Origin: an uncultured Chromatiaceae bacterium
GTDB taxonomy: Bacteria; Pseudomonadota; Gammaproteobacteria; Enterobacterales; Alteromonadaceae
NCBI GenBank assembly: GCA_946482615.1
Contig: CAMLSF010000051.1
Location: 1-22,608, forward strand
Reading direction: 5' to 3'
DNA: 22,608 nucleotides
Shown here: positions 1 to 7,308 of the stretch, in pieces
Layout: each line of letters starts with the position of its first letter
Numbering within the stretch: the stretch's first letter is position 1
The notes under the pieces: model-generated
The model's input: only the letters and a program-made list of their open reading frames with translations
What the model was told of the DNA's origin: nothing
Databases searched by the model: none
Position numbers and translations under genes: made by a program

Positions 1-16
1 TCACTCCATTCCAATG

Positions 17-50
17 TTCACAAAACGGCAGGATAGCCGTTTTGCACAGC
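17..50 (+). repeat. Stem-loop repeat, copy 1
   Basis: A perfect 8-bp inverted repeat (aaaacggc at 22-29, gccgtttt at 36-43) encloses the 6-base loop aggata. It is flanked by ttcac on the left and gcacagc on the right. The same architecture recurs at 22551-22584 in the same orientation, with two stem base pairs changed in a compensatory way. Around this copy there is also an outer 6-bp complement (tcactc at 1-6, gagtga at 55-60). It lies just downstream of the receptor gene that ends at 85. Read on the minus strand, the stem followed by T residues could act as a weak terminator, but copy 2 has too little G+C for that role. I read it as an interspersed repeat of this genome. Confidence 0.7.
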
Positions 51-84
51 TTTAGAGTGAAAAACATGCCGGAAGTTTTTACTC

Positions 85-2376
85 TCAGTAGAAATGATAA
101 CTGAATGACAGGCCATAAGTGCGCGGCGGGCCGTACACTCTGGTGCTGAAACTCAGATCGGAGTTGGCTTTGTCGGCCAGGGAGACCAGGTACTCGCGGT
201 CAAACAGGTTCTTAGCCCAGAGCGCCACTTCAATACGGCCGTCGTCAGACACCAAACCCAATTGGGTATTCACCAACAGATTACCGCCAAGCTGAGTGGC
301 CGCCAGGTTGCGTGATTCGGAATACATCGCGCTGCGATAACTTGAATCGATGGCCCAATAAGGCCCCCAGTCGCCCAGTTGAGGCAGTTCAAGCTGCGAG
401 GCCAGCGTCACTGTCCATTTGGCTGAACCCGGCAGTTGATTGCCTGAGCAGTCATCGACCGCATGACAGTCACTAAATTCGTCAAAGCGGGCATCGGCAT
501 AACCCAGGCTGGATTTGACGCTCCAGTTCGAAGCTAACTTCAGCGTCAGCTCCGCTTCCAGTCCTTGGCTGGTCGCACTGGGTCCATTGACGATTTGGTT
601 AACGCCGTTGTCATCCACCACCAGAGTTTGAATATCCTGATAATCCAGATAGAAAGCGGCCAGGTTCAGCCGTGCTCTGCGTTGCCAAAGGTCCGTTTTG
701 GCGCCAAATTCATAACTCAGTACCTGTTCACGGCCAAAGCCAATTTGCGGGTTATTGACGTCTCCCCCGACAGCGGCGGCAGACTGCGGCCTGAAACTGT
801 AACCGCCTTCTTTAAAGCCTTTGGCTACTTTGCCATAAAAATGCAGATCGGCATTCAGGCTGTAGTTCAGGCCAGTGGTCCAGGATAAAAAGTCGTCATT
901 CTGGCTTTGTCGGGTCAGCGGGATGTCCACGTAATTCAGCAGGTAAAAGCCGGGCAGGCTGGTTTCATAACCTCCCTGGATGAACTGCATGTCTTTGTCC
1001 ACTCTGGAGTAGCGCAGGCCGGCGAAAGCCGACAACTGTTCCGTCAGGTCCTGCGTCAGGTTGGTAAAAAACGCCGAACTTTGGGTTTGCACCTCACCGT
1101 CAATTTCAGCGCCCGAATTTGGCAGTAAAGCGAAACTGGTTGGGTAGGGGGCGGTTAAGCCGGTAGGGATGCCCCTGATCCCAGTGGGGCTGAAAAAGCG
1201 TTGCAGATTGATTGCATCGTTATCCAGGTAATACAGGCCAGCCACATAACGGAAGCTGCTGTCTGTCGGCGAAATTAACTGAAGTTCCTGAGTGAACTGT
1301 TGGTTATTTTCTGATTCAATGCTGTTGGAGAGTCGCAACGAGGTGCCATCTGTGTCATTGGCAAGCAGAGAGTCATAGACTTTGCGGGCGCTGATGGCTT
1401 TGAATTCGTGGCCGCTGTCAAAGCGGTAGCTCAGAGTGGCGTCTACACCCCAGTTGTCGCGCAGCCCATAGATATCTTCTTTATTGGCCATGACCTGATA
1501 AGCGCCGTCCACCAGTTGGTTGGTAATCACCTGTTGTTGGCTGAGCACACCAATGTAACCCAGGCCCTGGGCATAGTCGGTGAGTTTGCGTGCCGGAGGT
1601 GTGCTGGTATCTTTCAGCCAGTCGGCATTGATATCCAGGGTTAACCGGCTGTCAGGGGTGAATCTGAGTTGGAAACGACCGCCATCGCGGTCATCATCAA
1701 ACAAGCGGTTATCTTCCGCTTTATTGTACTGATAGCCGTCACGTGTTACCGAGAAGCCGGACAGGCTGGCCGCCAGCACGCCTTCCACTAAACCGCCACT
1801 GATATAGGCATTCGCTTTTTTCAGGCCAAAATTACCTGCGTCCAGTTTCAACCTGGCTTCGGTATCATCGCTGGGTTTTTTGGTTGTAATGCTAACGACA
1901 CCCAGATTGGTGTTCTGACCAAACAGGGTGCCCTGCGGTCCGCGCAGCACTTCCACCTGTTCAATATTGCTTAGCTCCTGGTTAAAGCCGGTCGGTCTTG
2001 AATACACCACCCCATCAATGTAGATCCCAAGGCCTGGACTGGCGCCTGAGTTAAATACACCATTGGGGTTAGAGGGGATACCCCGCAGGTTTACTGTGGT
2101 GGTAAAAGCCGAGACAACACTCATCGACAGGTTCGGCACTGAAAATTGTAAATCCTGTAAGTTTTGCAGGTTGCCCCGTTCGAGCTCTTTGCCACTGATC
2201 ACCGACAGTGCCAACGGTACTTCCTGCATATTTTCACCGCGCTTTTGCGCCGTAACCATAATACGCTCAACTTCCAGCTCAGTCTGGTTGTCCTGTGCCC
2301 ACGCCTGGCTGATCGCCATACTCAGTGATAACAGGGATAAGGACCATCTGCCGGCTTTTAACCTCTGATGTTGCAT
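85..2376 (-). CDS. TonB-dependent outer-membrane receptor
   Basis: This 763-residue protein should form a 22-strand outer-membrane beta-barrel with an N-terminal plug, importing a scarce ligand with energy from TonB-ExbBD. The signal peptide covers about residues 1-27, with probable cleavage after AWA. A TonB-box-like segment (ERIMVTAQKR) follows near residue 37. The plug shows the usual VEVLRGPQGTLFG run and ends in ITTKKPS, but the conserved GR-N-GG stretch is replaced by GQNTNLG. The C-terminus has NLFDREYLVS and ends in alternating aromatic residues (SFSYHFY), the normal barrel-assembly signal. The start is supported by agagga six bases upstream. It diverges from the AraC-type regulator at 2619, which may control it. 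The ligand cannot be read from the sequence; the subfamily resembles receptors often linked to carbohydrate or aromatic-compound uptake in Alteromonadales and sphingomonads. Confidence 0.93.
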   Translation of the reverse strand: MQHQRLKAGRWSLSLLSLSMAISQAWAQDNQTELEVERIMVTAQKRGENMQEVPLALSVISGKELERGNLQNLQDLQFSVPNLSMSVVSAFTTTVNLRGIPSNPNGVFNSGASPGLGIYIDGVVYSRPTGFNQELSNIEQVEVLRGPQGTLFGQNTNLGVVSITTKKPSDDTEARLKLDAGNFGLKKANAYISGGLVEGVLAASLSGFSVTRDGYQYNKAEDNRLFDDDRDGGRFQLRFTPDSRLTLDINADWLKDTSTPPARKLTDYAQGLGYIGVLSQQQVITNQLVDGAYQVMANKEDIYGLRDNWGVDATLSYRFDSGHEFKAISARKVYDSLLANDTDGTSLRLSNSIESENNQQFTQELQLISPTDSSFRYVAGLYYLDNDAINLQRFFSPTGIRGIPTGLTAPYPTSFALLPNSGAEIDGEVQTQSSAFFTNLTQDLTEQLSAFAGLRYSRVDKDMQFIQGGYETSLPGFYLLNYVDIPLTRQSQNDDFLSWTTGLNYSLNADLHFYGKVAKGFKEGGYSFRPQSAAAVGGDVNNPQIGFGREQVLSYEFGAKTDLWQRRARLNLAAFYLDYQDIQTLVVDDNGVNQIVNGPSATSQGLEAELTLKLASNWSVKSSLGYADARFDEFSDCHAVDDCSGNQLPGSAKWTVTLASQLELPQLGDWGPYWAIDSSYRSAMYSESRNLAATQLGGNLLVNTQLGLVSDDGRIEVALWAKNLFDREYLVSLADKANSDLSFSTRVYGPPRTYGLSFSYHFY

Positions 2377-2480
2377 TGTTCGTTCCTCTGGTAGTGTTTT
2401 TGTTGCCGCTTCGGATGGCGTTTTGGCATTTACCCTCTGTGGGGTCTCTCCTGTTTAACCAGACTGCGCGGCGGAACGCC

Positions 2481-2500
2481 TCCGGCTTTGCAAAGCCGGA
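2481..2500. promoter_or_regulatory. 20-bp perfect palindrome in divergent promoter region
   Basis: The sequence tccggctttgcaaagccgga is a perfect 20-bp palindrome. It lies about 105 bp upstream of the receptor start and 119 bp upstream of the AraC-type regulator start. There is no T-tract on either side in a terminator arrangement. A related core, gctttgcaaa, occurs 48 bp further on at 2548-2557. A 16-base match (ctttgcaaagccggaa) lies at 3827-3842 inside the 3' end of the regulator gene. It could be an operator for the divergent genes or a member of a genomic repeat family. The remainder of 2377-2618 shows no other feature I can support. Confidence 0.4.
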
Positions 2501-2618
2501 AAAACAACACTGCCATGCTGATGGAAAAGCGGGTTTCAGCTATTGCAGCTTTGCAAATAAATACCCTATAGTCGGTGAGGACAGACCAGTGACAGCAAAT
2601 TGAGATAGGGAGATTCGT

Positions 2619-3866
2619 ATGACCCAATGGCTATATCAGCCGTTGCAGCTGCACACCGTCAGCCTGATGCTGATAGCCTTTCTGATCCCCGGCATCCTGT
2701 TGTACGCCGTGCTTTGGTCACAGTGGCGGCTGAATAAAGCGGCGCTGGCCTGGTTTGGAGCCTTGTCGTCCGTCTGTGCTTTGTTGGCGTTGTTTTACCT
2801 GGTGAAATATGAAATGCCAGAATGGCGTGATGCGCTCTACACCCTGGTTTCGCTGCAGATGTGGCTGGGGCCATTATTGTATTTCTTTACACTGAAGATG
2901 GTGAAACCTGAGCAGCCATTACCCCGTTTCTGGCCCTGGCATTTCCTGCCTGCATTGGTGTTAGCCGGGTTATGGTGGTTGCAGTGGCCTGTGCCACAAC
3001 CCGATCCCAGTCTATGGCCCTGCATTGAAGATAATAGTTGCAGTCAGAGTTATGCCGACCGCTGGCTACACCGGCTCAGTGCCTGGTTGTCTATTGGTAC
3101 CTATAGCAGTCTTTCCCTGCTGCAGTTACGCCAATATCGGCAGCGTCTGAAGCAGCAGTACTCTGAGCTTGACCATATTCAACTGCAATGGTTAGGTGTG
3201 GCGTGCCGGATTTTTATTGCAGCCGTGCTTGTATCCGTTGGCTCTGAGCTACTGGTGCTGGCTGGCTTTCCGTTATACATAAGTGGTGCCGGCATTCAGG
3301 CGCTGGCACCGCTTGGCTCTTTGTTTATGCTGAGCTATTTCGGTCTCCGGCAGTTGCCTTTACAGTTTGGTATGCCGCAAAGTGGCGCACAGTCTGCGGT
3401 TGTCAGAGAGGTGCCACAACAGCAAAACCAGGATCGTAAATACCAGACCAGCAGTCTGACCAAACAAGCGGCAGAGCAGCTATGGCTTCAACTGCAGGAG
3501 CTGATGCAAAACCAGAAACCTTACCTGGAAGCCGGCCTGAAAATAGCCGAGCTGGCGCAGCAGCTTGGCCAGACCCCACACCATGTATCTGAGACCATTA
3601 ACGGCTACGCCGGCCTGAGTTTTTATGATTTCATCAACAACTACAGGGTGGATGAAGCGGCGCGCTTGTTGCTGAATAAAAAATACGACCATTGGTCGGT
3701 GACTGATGTTGGCTTTCAGTCTGGCTTCAACTCTAACTCTACCTTCTTTGCTCAGTTTAAAAAGCGTATGCAGCAGACACCCAAACAATTTCGCGAACAA
3801 CGCCAGCAGCACCTCACTGCATCTGACTTTGCAAAGCCGGAAGAAAGACGGGCTGTACAGGGCTAA
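2619..3866 (+). CDS. Membrane-anchored AraC-family transcriptional regulator
   Basis: This 415-residue protein has two parts. Residues about 10-250 hold roughly seven hydrophobic segments (for example LMLIAFLIPGILLYAVLW near 14-31), suggesting an inner-membrane sensor. A polar linker follows, then a C-terminal AraC-type double helix-turn-helix at about 285-395. Within it, KIAELAQQLGQTPHHVSETIN is the first HTH, and the second contains VTDVGFQSGFNSNSTFFAQFKK followed by PKQFREQ, the usual AraC signature. The start is supported by agggag seven bases upstream. It diverges from the TonB receptor and lies 36 bp upstream of the M20 peptidase on the same strand, so it probably controls one or both. 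Its signal is unknown. The last residues (DFAKPEERR) coincide with a copy of the palindrome half found in its own upstream region. Confidence 0.85.
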   Translation: MTQWLYQPLQLHTVSLMLIAFLIPGILLYAVLWSQWRLNKAALAWFGALSSVCALLALFYLVKYEMPEWRDALYTLVSLQMWLGPLLYFFTLKMVKPEQPLPRFWPWHFLPALVLAGLWWLQWPVPQPDPSLWPCIEDNSCSQSYADRWLHRLSAWLSIGTYSSLSLLQLRQYRQRLKQQYSELDHIQLQWLGVACRIFIAAVLVSVGSELLVLAGFPLYISGAGIQALAPLGSLFMLSYFGLRQLPLQFGMPQSGAQSAVVREVPQQQNQDRKYQTSSLTKQAAEQLWLQLQELMQNQKPYLEAGLKIAELAQQLGQTPHHVSETINGYAGLSFYDFINNYRVDEAARLLLNKKYDHWSVTDVGFQSGFNSNSTFFAQFKKRMQQTPKQFREQRQQHLTASDFAKPEERRAVQG

Positions 3867-3902
3867 AGATGGTGTTTTATCCATCGGAACTGAAGGGATG
3901 TT

Positions 3903-5363
3903 ATGAAAATAAAATCAATGGCTGCAGCCTTTGGCCTGGGTCTGGCCGCACTAACTGCCGTACTGTTGTACCGCACTATGACTTTGGCATTACCTGAACA
4001 GCAACTGCCGCAACCAACCAAAGTGCAGCCCGATCCGGCCAGGCTTTCGGCAAATTTAGCCAAAGCGGTGCAGTTTAAAACCATATCCTTTGATCACGGT
4101 GTAGTCGACAGACAAGCCTTCGATGCTTTTGTCAGCTGGCTGGCCGGGACCTACCCGGAGTTTCATCAACAGGCGAGCCTCACCCGGTTAAATGACTACA
4201 CATTGCTGTTTCACCTCAAAGGGCGCGACAGGGCCGCTAAACCCGTATTGTGGTCGGCACATTATGATGTGGTACCAGTGATCCCCGGTACTGAAAAAAA
4301 CTGGCGGCATCCGCCCTTTGCCGGCAGCATAGCCGACGGTTATATCTGGGGGCGGGGTACTATGGATGACAAAGGGTCCGCCATCGCCATGCTGGAAGCT
4401 CTGAGCTGGTTGTTACAGCAAAGCTTGCTGCCTGAACATGATTTGTATCTGGCGCTGACCCATGACGAAGAAGTTGGCAGTACCAAAGGCTCGAAAGCAG
4501 TTTCAGAATGGTTTAAACAGCAGGGGATACAGCTGGGCTGGACTCTGGATGAAGGCTCTTTTGTGCTTGATGGTATGGTGCCCGGAGTCAGCCAGAAGGT
4601 CGCCAGTATTAATATCGCCGAGAAAGGTTATCTGAATGTCGAACTGGTGGTGTCCGCTGCTGGTGGCCACAGTTCGATGCCACCACAGGAAACAGCTGTG
4701 ACTATTCTGGCTGAAGCCTTATTAAAGCTGAAACAGCATCAGTTACCCGCCAGCCTGGATGGCTTACCACTGCAGTTTTACCAGCGTCTGGCACCTGCTA
4801 TGGGTTTTACTCAGCGGTTATTCATTGCCAACGCTTGGTTATTTGCGCCGCTGATCGAGGCTGAGTTGGCCAAACTCCCGGCAGGCAACGCCATGCTGCG
4901 CACCACCTATGCTCCAACCATGCTCTCAGGCAGCGTCAAATCCAATGTGTTGCCGATTGAAGCAAAGGCCACGGTGAATTTACGTATTCACCCGCGTGAC
5001 AAGGTAGAGGCTGTAGTCGCGCACCTGAATCAGGTGATTGATGACCCACGGGTCCGGCTGAATGCAGAACGGGGTATGGAGGCTTCGACTGTCAGTGAAA
5101 CTGAAAACGCCGCTTTCAGGTTGCTGGAGCAGACCAGCCGCAAAGTGCATGGGGATGTGCTCACGGTACCCGGACTGACGCTTGGGGCGACCGACAGCAG
5201 GTTTTACAATGATATTGCAGAGGCCAATTACCGTTATGCGCCTATGGTGGTGACGCCGCAAGATTTAACGGGTTTTCATGGCACGGACGAGCGGATAAGT
5301 CAGGACAATCTGGTCAAAGCGGTACAGTTTTATGCCGAGCTGTTGCTGGCTCCCCTTAACTGA
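3903..5363 (+). CDS. M20 family metallopeptidase, carboxypeptidase S / PM20D1 type
   Basis: This 486-residue zinc hydrolase of the M20 family has an N-terminal hydrophobic segment (about residues 5-24) that looks like a signal anchor, placing the enzyme in the periplasm. Family motifs are intact: SAHYDVVP with His120 and Asp122, GRGTMDDKG with bridging Asp155, THDEEVG with catalytic Glu189 and metal-binding Glu190, WTLDEGS with Asp216, GGHSSMP in the dimerisation lid, and a C-terminal FHGTDE with His459. Length and motif order match yeast carboxypeptidase S and the animal N-acyl amino acid hydrolase PM20D1 better than ArgE or DapE. The substrate is therefore probably a peptide or an N-acyl amino acid. 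The start has aaggga about five bases upstream. It follows the AraC-type regulator closely and may be co-transcribed with it. Confidence 0.88.
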   Translation: MKIKSMAAAFGLGLAALTAVLLYRTMTLALPEQQLPQPTKVQPDPARLSANLAKAVQFKTISFDHGVVDRQAFDAFVSWLAGTYPEFHQQASLTRLNDYTLLFHLKGRDRAAKPVLWSAHYDVVPVIPGTEKNWRHPPFAGSIADGYIWGRGTMDDKGSAIAMLEALSWLLQQSLLPEHDLYLALTHDEEVGSTKGSKAVSEWFKQQGIQLGWTLDEGSFVLDGMVPGVSQKVASINIAEKGYLNVELVVSAAGGHSSMPPQETAVTILAEALLKLKQHQLPASLDGLPLQFYQRLAPAMGFTQRLFIANAWLFAPLIEAELAKLPAGNAMLRTTYAPTMLSGSVKSNVLPIEAKATVNLRIHPRDKVEAVVAHLNQVIDDPRVRLNAERGMEASTVSETENAAFRLLEQTSRKVHGDVLTVPGLTLGATDSRFYNDIAEANYRYAPMVVTPQDLTGFHGTDERISQDNLVKAVQFYAELLLAPLN

Positions 5364-5402
5364 TCGCTGGCGCTATTCTGAACAGCACAAAAAGGGGGAT
5401 CC

Positions 5403-5437
5403 GCTAATGCCAGTCAGCTTATCTGACAGGCATTAGC
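5403..5437. repeat. Strong hairpin between convergent genes
   Basis: A 9-bp stem (gctaatgcc / ggcattagc), an A-A mismatch and a further 5-bp stem (gtcag / ctgac) close on the loop cttat. It lies between the convergent M20 and LacI-family genes. There is no T-run on either strand, so it is not a standard intrinsic terminator. It may still stop or stabilise the 3' ends of both transcripts. Confidence 0.55.
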
Positions 5438-5522
5438 CTGCTATGGTGGCGGTTTTGCATTTGCAGCTATTCGTGCGGTGCACTCCAAAGGGACATGGTC
5501 ACATCAGGGACTGAGCCTGGGT

Positions 5523-6524
5523 TTAAGTCGAAGCTCGTTCCACTATGCGATAACCCACATCTATGGGAGGTTTACGGGTTTTGTCCTGTCCTGAAGTCGC
5601 CATCAGCAATTCAACCGCTTGCTGACCCATTTCAAAACGTGGTGAGGCGACGCTGGTGATCGAAGGTTCGACCAAAGCAGAAGCTTCCAAATCGTTAAAA
5701 CCACAAATGGCAATATCGGCCGGGACCTTTAGATTCATGCGTTTGCTTTCAAACAAAGCACCCAGCGCCAAATCGTCATTACAGCAGAACACTGCATCAC
5801 ACTGGCCCTGAGATTCTGCCATCACGGCCTGCAACAACTGACCGCCCAAACGTATGGATGAAGACTGAGTGGTGGTGACTACATAAGTCTGACAAGGCTG
5901 TTTAAAATCCGCGATCGCTTTTTTAAAGCCAGCTAAACGTTGCTGAGTGCGGGTGTCCATACGGGCCCCTAAAAAGCCCAGTTTACGGTAGCCTTTTTGC
6001 AGCAGGTGATTGGTGATATCCACTCCTGCATTAAAATGTGAAAAGCCAATATTCATATCAATAGGGCAGTCGCTGAGTTCCATCAGTTGCACTATAGGAA
6101 TACCAGATTGTTTCAGTAGCTTACGGGCGTAATCTGTTTGATCTGTGCCGGTCAGGATAAAACCTTCAGGCGATTGGCTGAGCAAAGTCGCGATCAGTTT
6201 TTCTTCTTCCAAAGGCGAATAATGGCAATCGCCTAATACCACCTGCAGCTGATGTTGTTTCACAGCACTGTAAATACCCTGCAGCACATCATTAAAAACT
6301 ATGTTAGATAATGATGGAATGATAACCGCTATCACACCTGAACGACGGGATGCCAAAGCACTGGCTGCATGGTTACGGATATAACCTATTTCATGCACGG
6401 CCTGTTCAACTTTTGTCCGCAGCTTTTCTGAGACTTTATCAGGATTGCTAAGTACACGGGACACAGTAATAGCACTGACGCCTGCCACTTTTGCCACATC
6501 TTTCAGGTTGGGTTTTTTATTCAT
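5523..6524 (-). CDS. gntR: LacI-family repressor, GntR-like (gluconate regulator type)
   Basis: This is a 333-residue repressor from the preferred start. The N-terminal LacI HTH and hinge are clear (LKDVAKVAGVSAITVSRVLS, then GYIRNHAASALASRRSG). The rest is a periplasmic-binding-protein-like sugar-sensing domain ending in FNDLEASALVEPSITSVASPRFEMG. The pattern PSLSNIVFNDVLQGI, NIGFSHFNAG and FCCNDDLALGALFE resembles E. coli GntR, so gluconate or a gluconate derivative is a likely inducer (inference). An upstream in-frame ATG at 6554 would add ten residues, but it lacks a ribosome site. The ATG at 6522-6524 has aaagaga upstream and gives the normal GntR N-terminus, so I chose it. It is divergent from gluconokinase and the rest of the cluster. 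A LacI-type operator lies between them, consistent with repression of the operon and of itself. Confidence 0.87.
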   Translation of the reverse strand: MNKKPNLKDVAKVAGVSAITVSRVLSNPDKVSEKLRTKVEQAVHEIGYIRNHAASALASRRSGVIAVIIPSLSNIVFNDVLQGIYSAVKQHQLQVVLGDCHYSPLEEEKLIATLLSQSPEGFILTGTDQTDYARKLLKQSGIPIVQLMELSDCPIDMNIGFSHFNAGVDITNHLLQKGYRKLGFLGARMDTRTQQRLAGFKKAIADFKQPCQTYVVTTTQSSSIRLGGQLLQAVMAESQGQCDAVFCCNDDLALGALFESKRMNLKVPADIAICGFNDLEASALVEPSITSVASPRFEMGQQAVELLMATSGQDKTRKPPIDVGYRIVERAST

Positions 6525-6577
6525 CGCACCATTCTCTTTATTTTTAAAAAACAATAACTGAAAGCTCAGTTTGAGTC

Positions 6578-6599
6578 AAAATGGTTGCGCTATCATTTT
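6578..6599. promoter_or_regulatory. Probable LacI/GntR-type operator
   Basis: The core atggttgcgctatcat (6581-6596) is a 16-bp imperfect palindrome with 12 of 16 symmetric positions and a central CG, the LacI-family hallmark. Symmetry continues outward through aaa/ttt to 6578 and 6599. It lies midway between the divergent repressor gene and gluconokinase. A ttgagt at 6571-6576 just before it could be a -35 box, so bound repressor would block the promoter. The E. coli GntR site has a similar ATG-TA-CG-TA-CAT layout. Confidence 0.65.
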
Positions 6600-6649
6600 A
6601 TCTGAATTAAGCTGAGGCCACATTTTTATCGAAGGTGTGATCGTATCTG

Positions 6650-7201
6650 ATGCAACAGGATCTAACAGCTCAGACCCAGGCAAGCAAAACAATACAATGC
6701 CACAGTCTGATCATTATGGGAGTGGCTGGCAGTGGCAAATCGACGCTGGCTTTGCGCCTGGCGGAGCAACTGGGGTGGCGGTATCTCGAAGGGGATGATT
6801 TTCATAGCCCCGAAGCCAAACAGATGATGGCCTCAGGCACCCCTATTACCAGTGAAATGCGTGATCAGTGGGTGGGACTTTTATGTGCGGCATTACAAGA
6901 ATGCGCCACAAAGCAACAACCTGTGGTGTTGAGTTATTCAGGCTTAATCCGCAAACATAGGGAACGTATTCGTCAGGCGGCTTCCTGCCCACAGTTTGTT
7001 TATTTACAGGGCAGCGCTGAGTTGCTGGCCGAACGACTGGCGAAGCGGCAAAACCATTTTATGCCTGTGTCTATGCTGCAAAGCCAGCTGGCGACTATGG
7101 AGCCTGTGGATCAGGAAGCTGATGTGTTGTGTCTGGATATCAGTCTAAGTGTTAATGAACTGATGTTGCAGGTTATATCCAAAGTCGAACAAGAATTGTG
7201 A
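6650..7201 (+). CDS. gntK: Gluconokinase
   Basis: This enzyme phosphorylates D-gluconate with ATP to 6-phosphogluconate, which enters the pentose phosphate or Entner-Doudoroff pathway in the cytoplasm. It has 183 residues, close to the usual length of about 175. The Walker A loop GVAGSGKST is at residues 24-32. LEGDDFHSPEAKQMMASGTPI, QWVGLL, SYSGLIRKHRERIR, VYLQGSAELLAERLAKRQNHFMP and TMEPVDQEADV are all GntK-family landmarks. The start has gaagg about 14 bases upstream, rather far, but the only other in-frame Met (residue 23) would leave almost nothing before the P-loop. It is the first gene of the cluster behind the GntR-like operator. Next to the GH94 enzyme it probably handles gluconate released by phosphorolysis of cellobionate. 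Confidence 0.93.
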   Translation: MQQDLTAQTQASKTIQCHSLIIMGVAGSGKSTLALRLAEQLGWRYLEGDDFHSPEAKQMMASGTPITSEMRDQWVGLLCAALQECATKQQPVVLSYSGLIRKHRERIRQAASCPQFVYLQGSAELLAERLAKRQNHFMPVSMLQSQLATMEPVDQEADVLCLDISLSVNELMLQVISKVEQEL

Positions 7202-7249
7202 AAGTGCCCGGGTTATGACGAGCGCAATGCCTGATTGGTTATCACTGAA

Positions 7250-7267
7250 TGGTACAAGTTTGATCCA
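7250..7267. promoter_or_regulatory. Possible second operator upstream of symporter
   Basis: The sequence tggtacaagtttgatcca is an 18-bp imperfect palindrome with 12 of 18 symmetric positions, in the 107-bp gap between gluconokinase and the symporter. Its half-sites do not clearly match the operator at 6578-6599 and the centre lacks CG. It may be a second regulatory site or chance symmetry. Confidence 0.25.
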
Positions 7268-7308
7268 ATTTAATAATCAAAACAACAGAACAACGACAGG
7301 GTGACAAA

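Noticed and set aside
54..86. Imperfect hairpin over the receptor stop codon as terminator
   Set aside because: The arms (agagtgaaaaac and gtttttactct) pair with a bulge and no T-run follows on the minus strand; too weak to call.
2403..2627. Small minus-strand frame between receptor and regulator
   Set aside because: It overlaps the promoter region and the palindrome, has no ribosome site and no recognisable product.
3480..3884. 134-codon open frame on the minus strand opposite the AraC-type regulator gene
   Set aside because: It lies wholly within the HTH-coding part of a well-supported gene, has no family resemblance and no ribosome site; it is a shadow frame.
5403..5437. Hairpin as an intrinsic terminator
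   Set aside because: The stem is strong but neither side is followed by a run of T, so it is listed only as a hairpin.
6636..6652. CRP-like half-site tgtga upstream of gntK
   Set aside because: The second half-site does not match tcaca at the right distance, so a CRP site is not supported.
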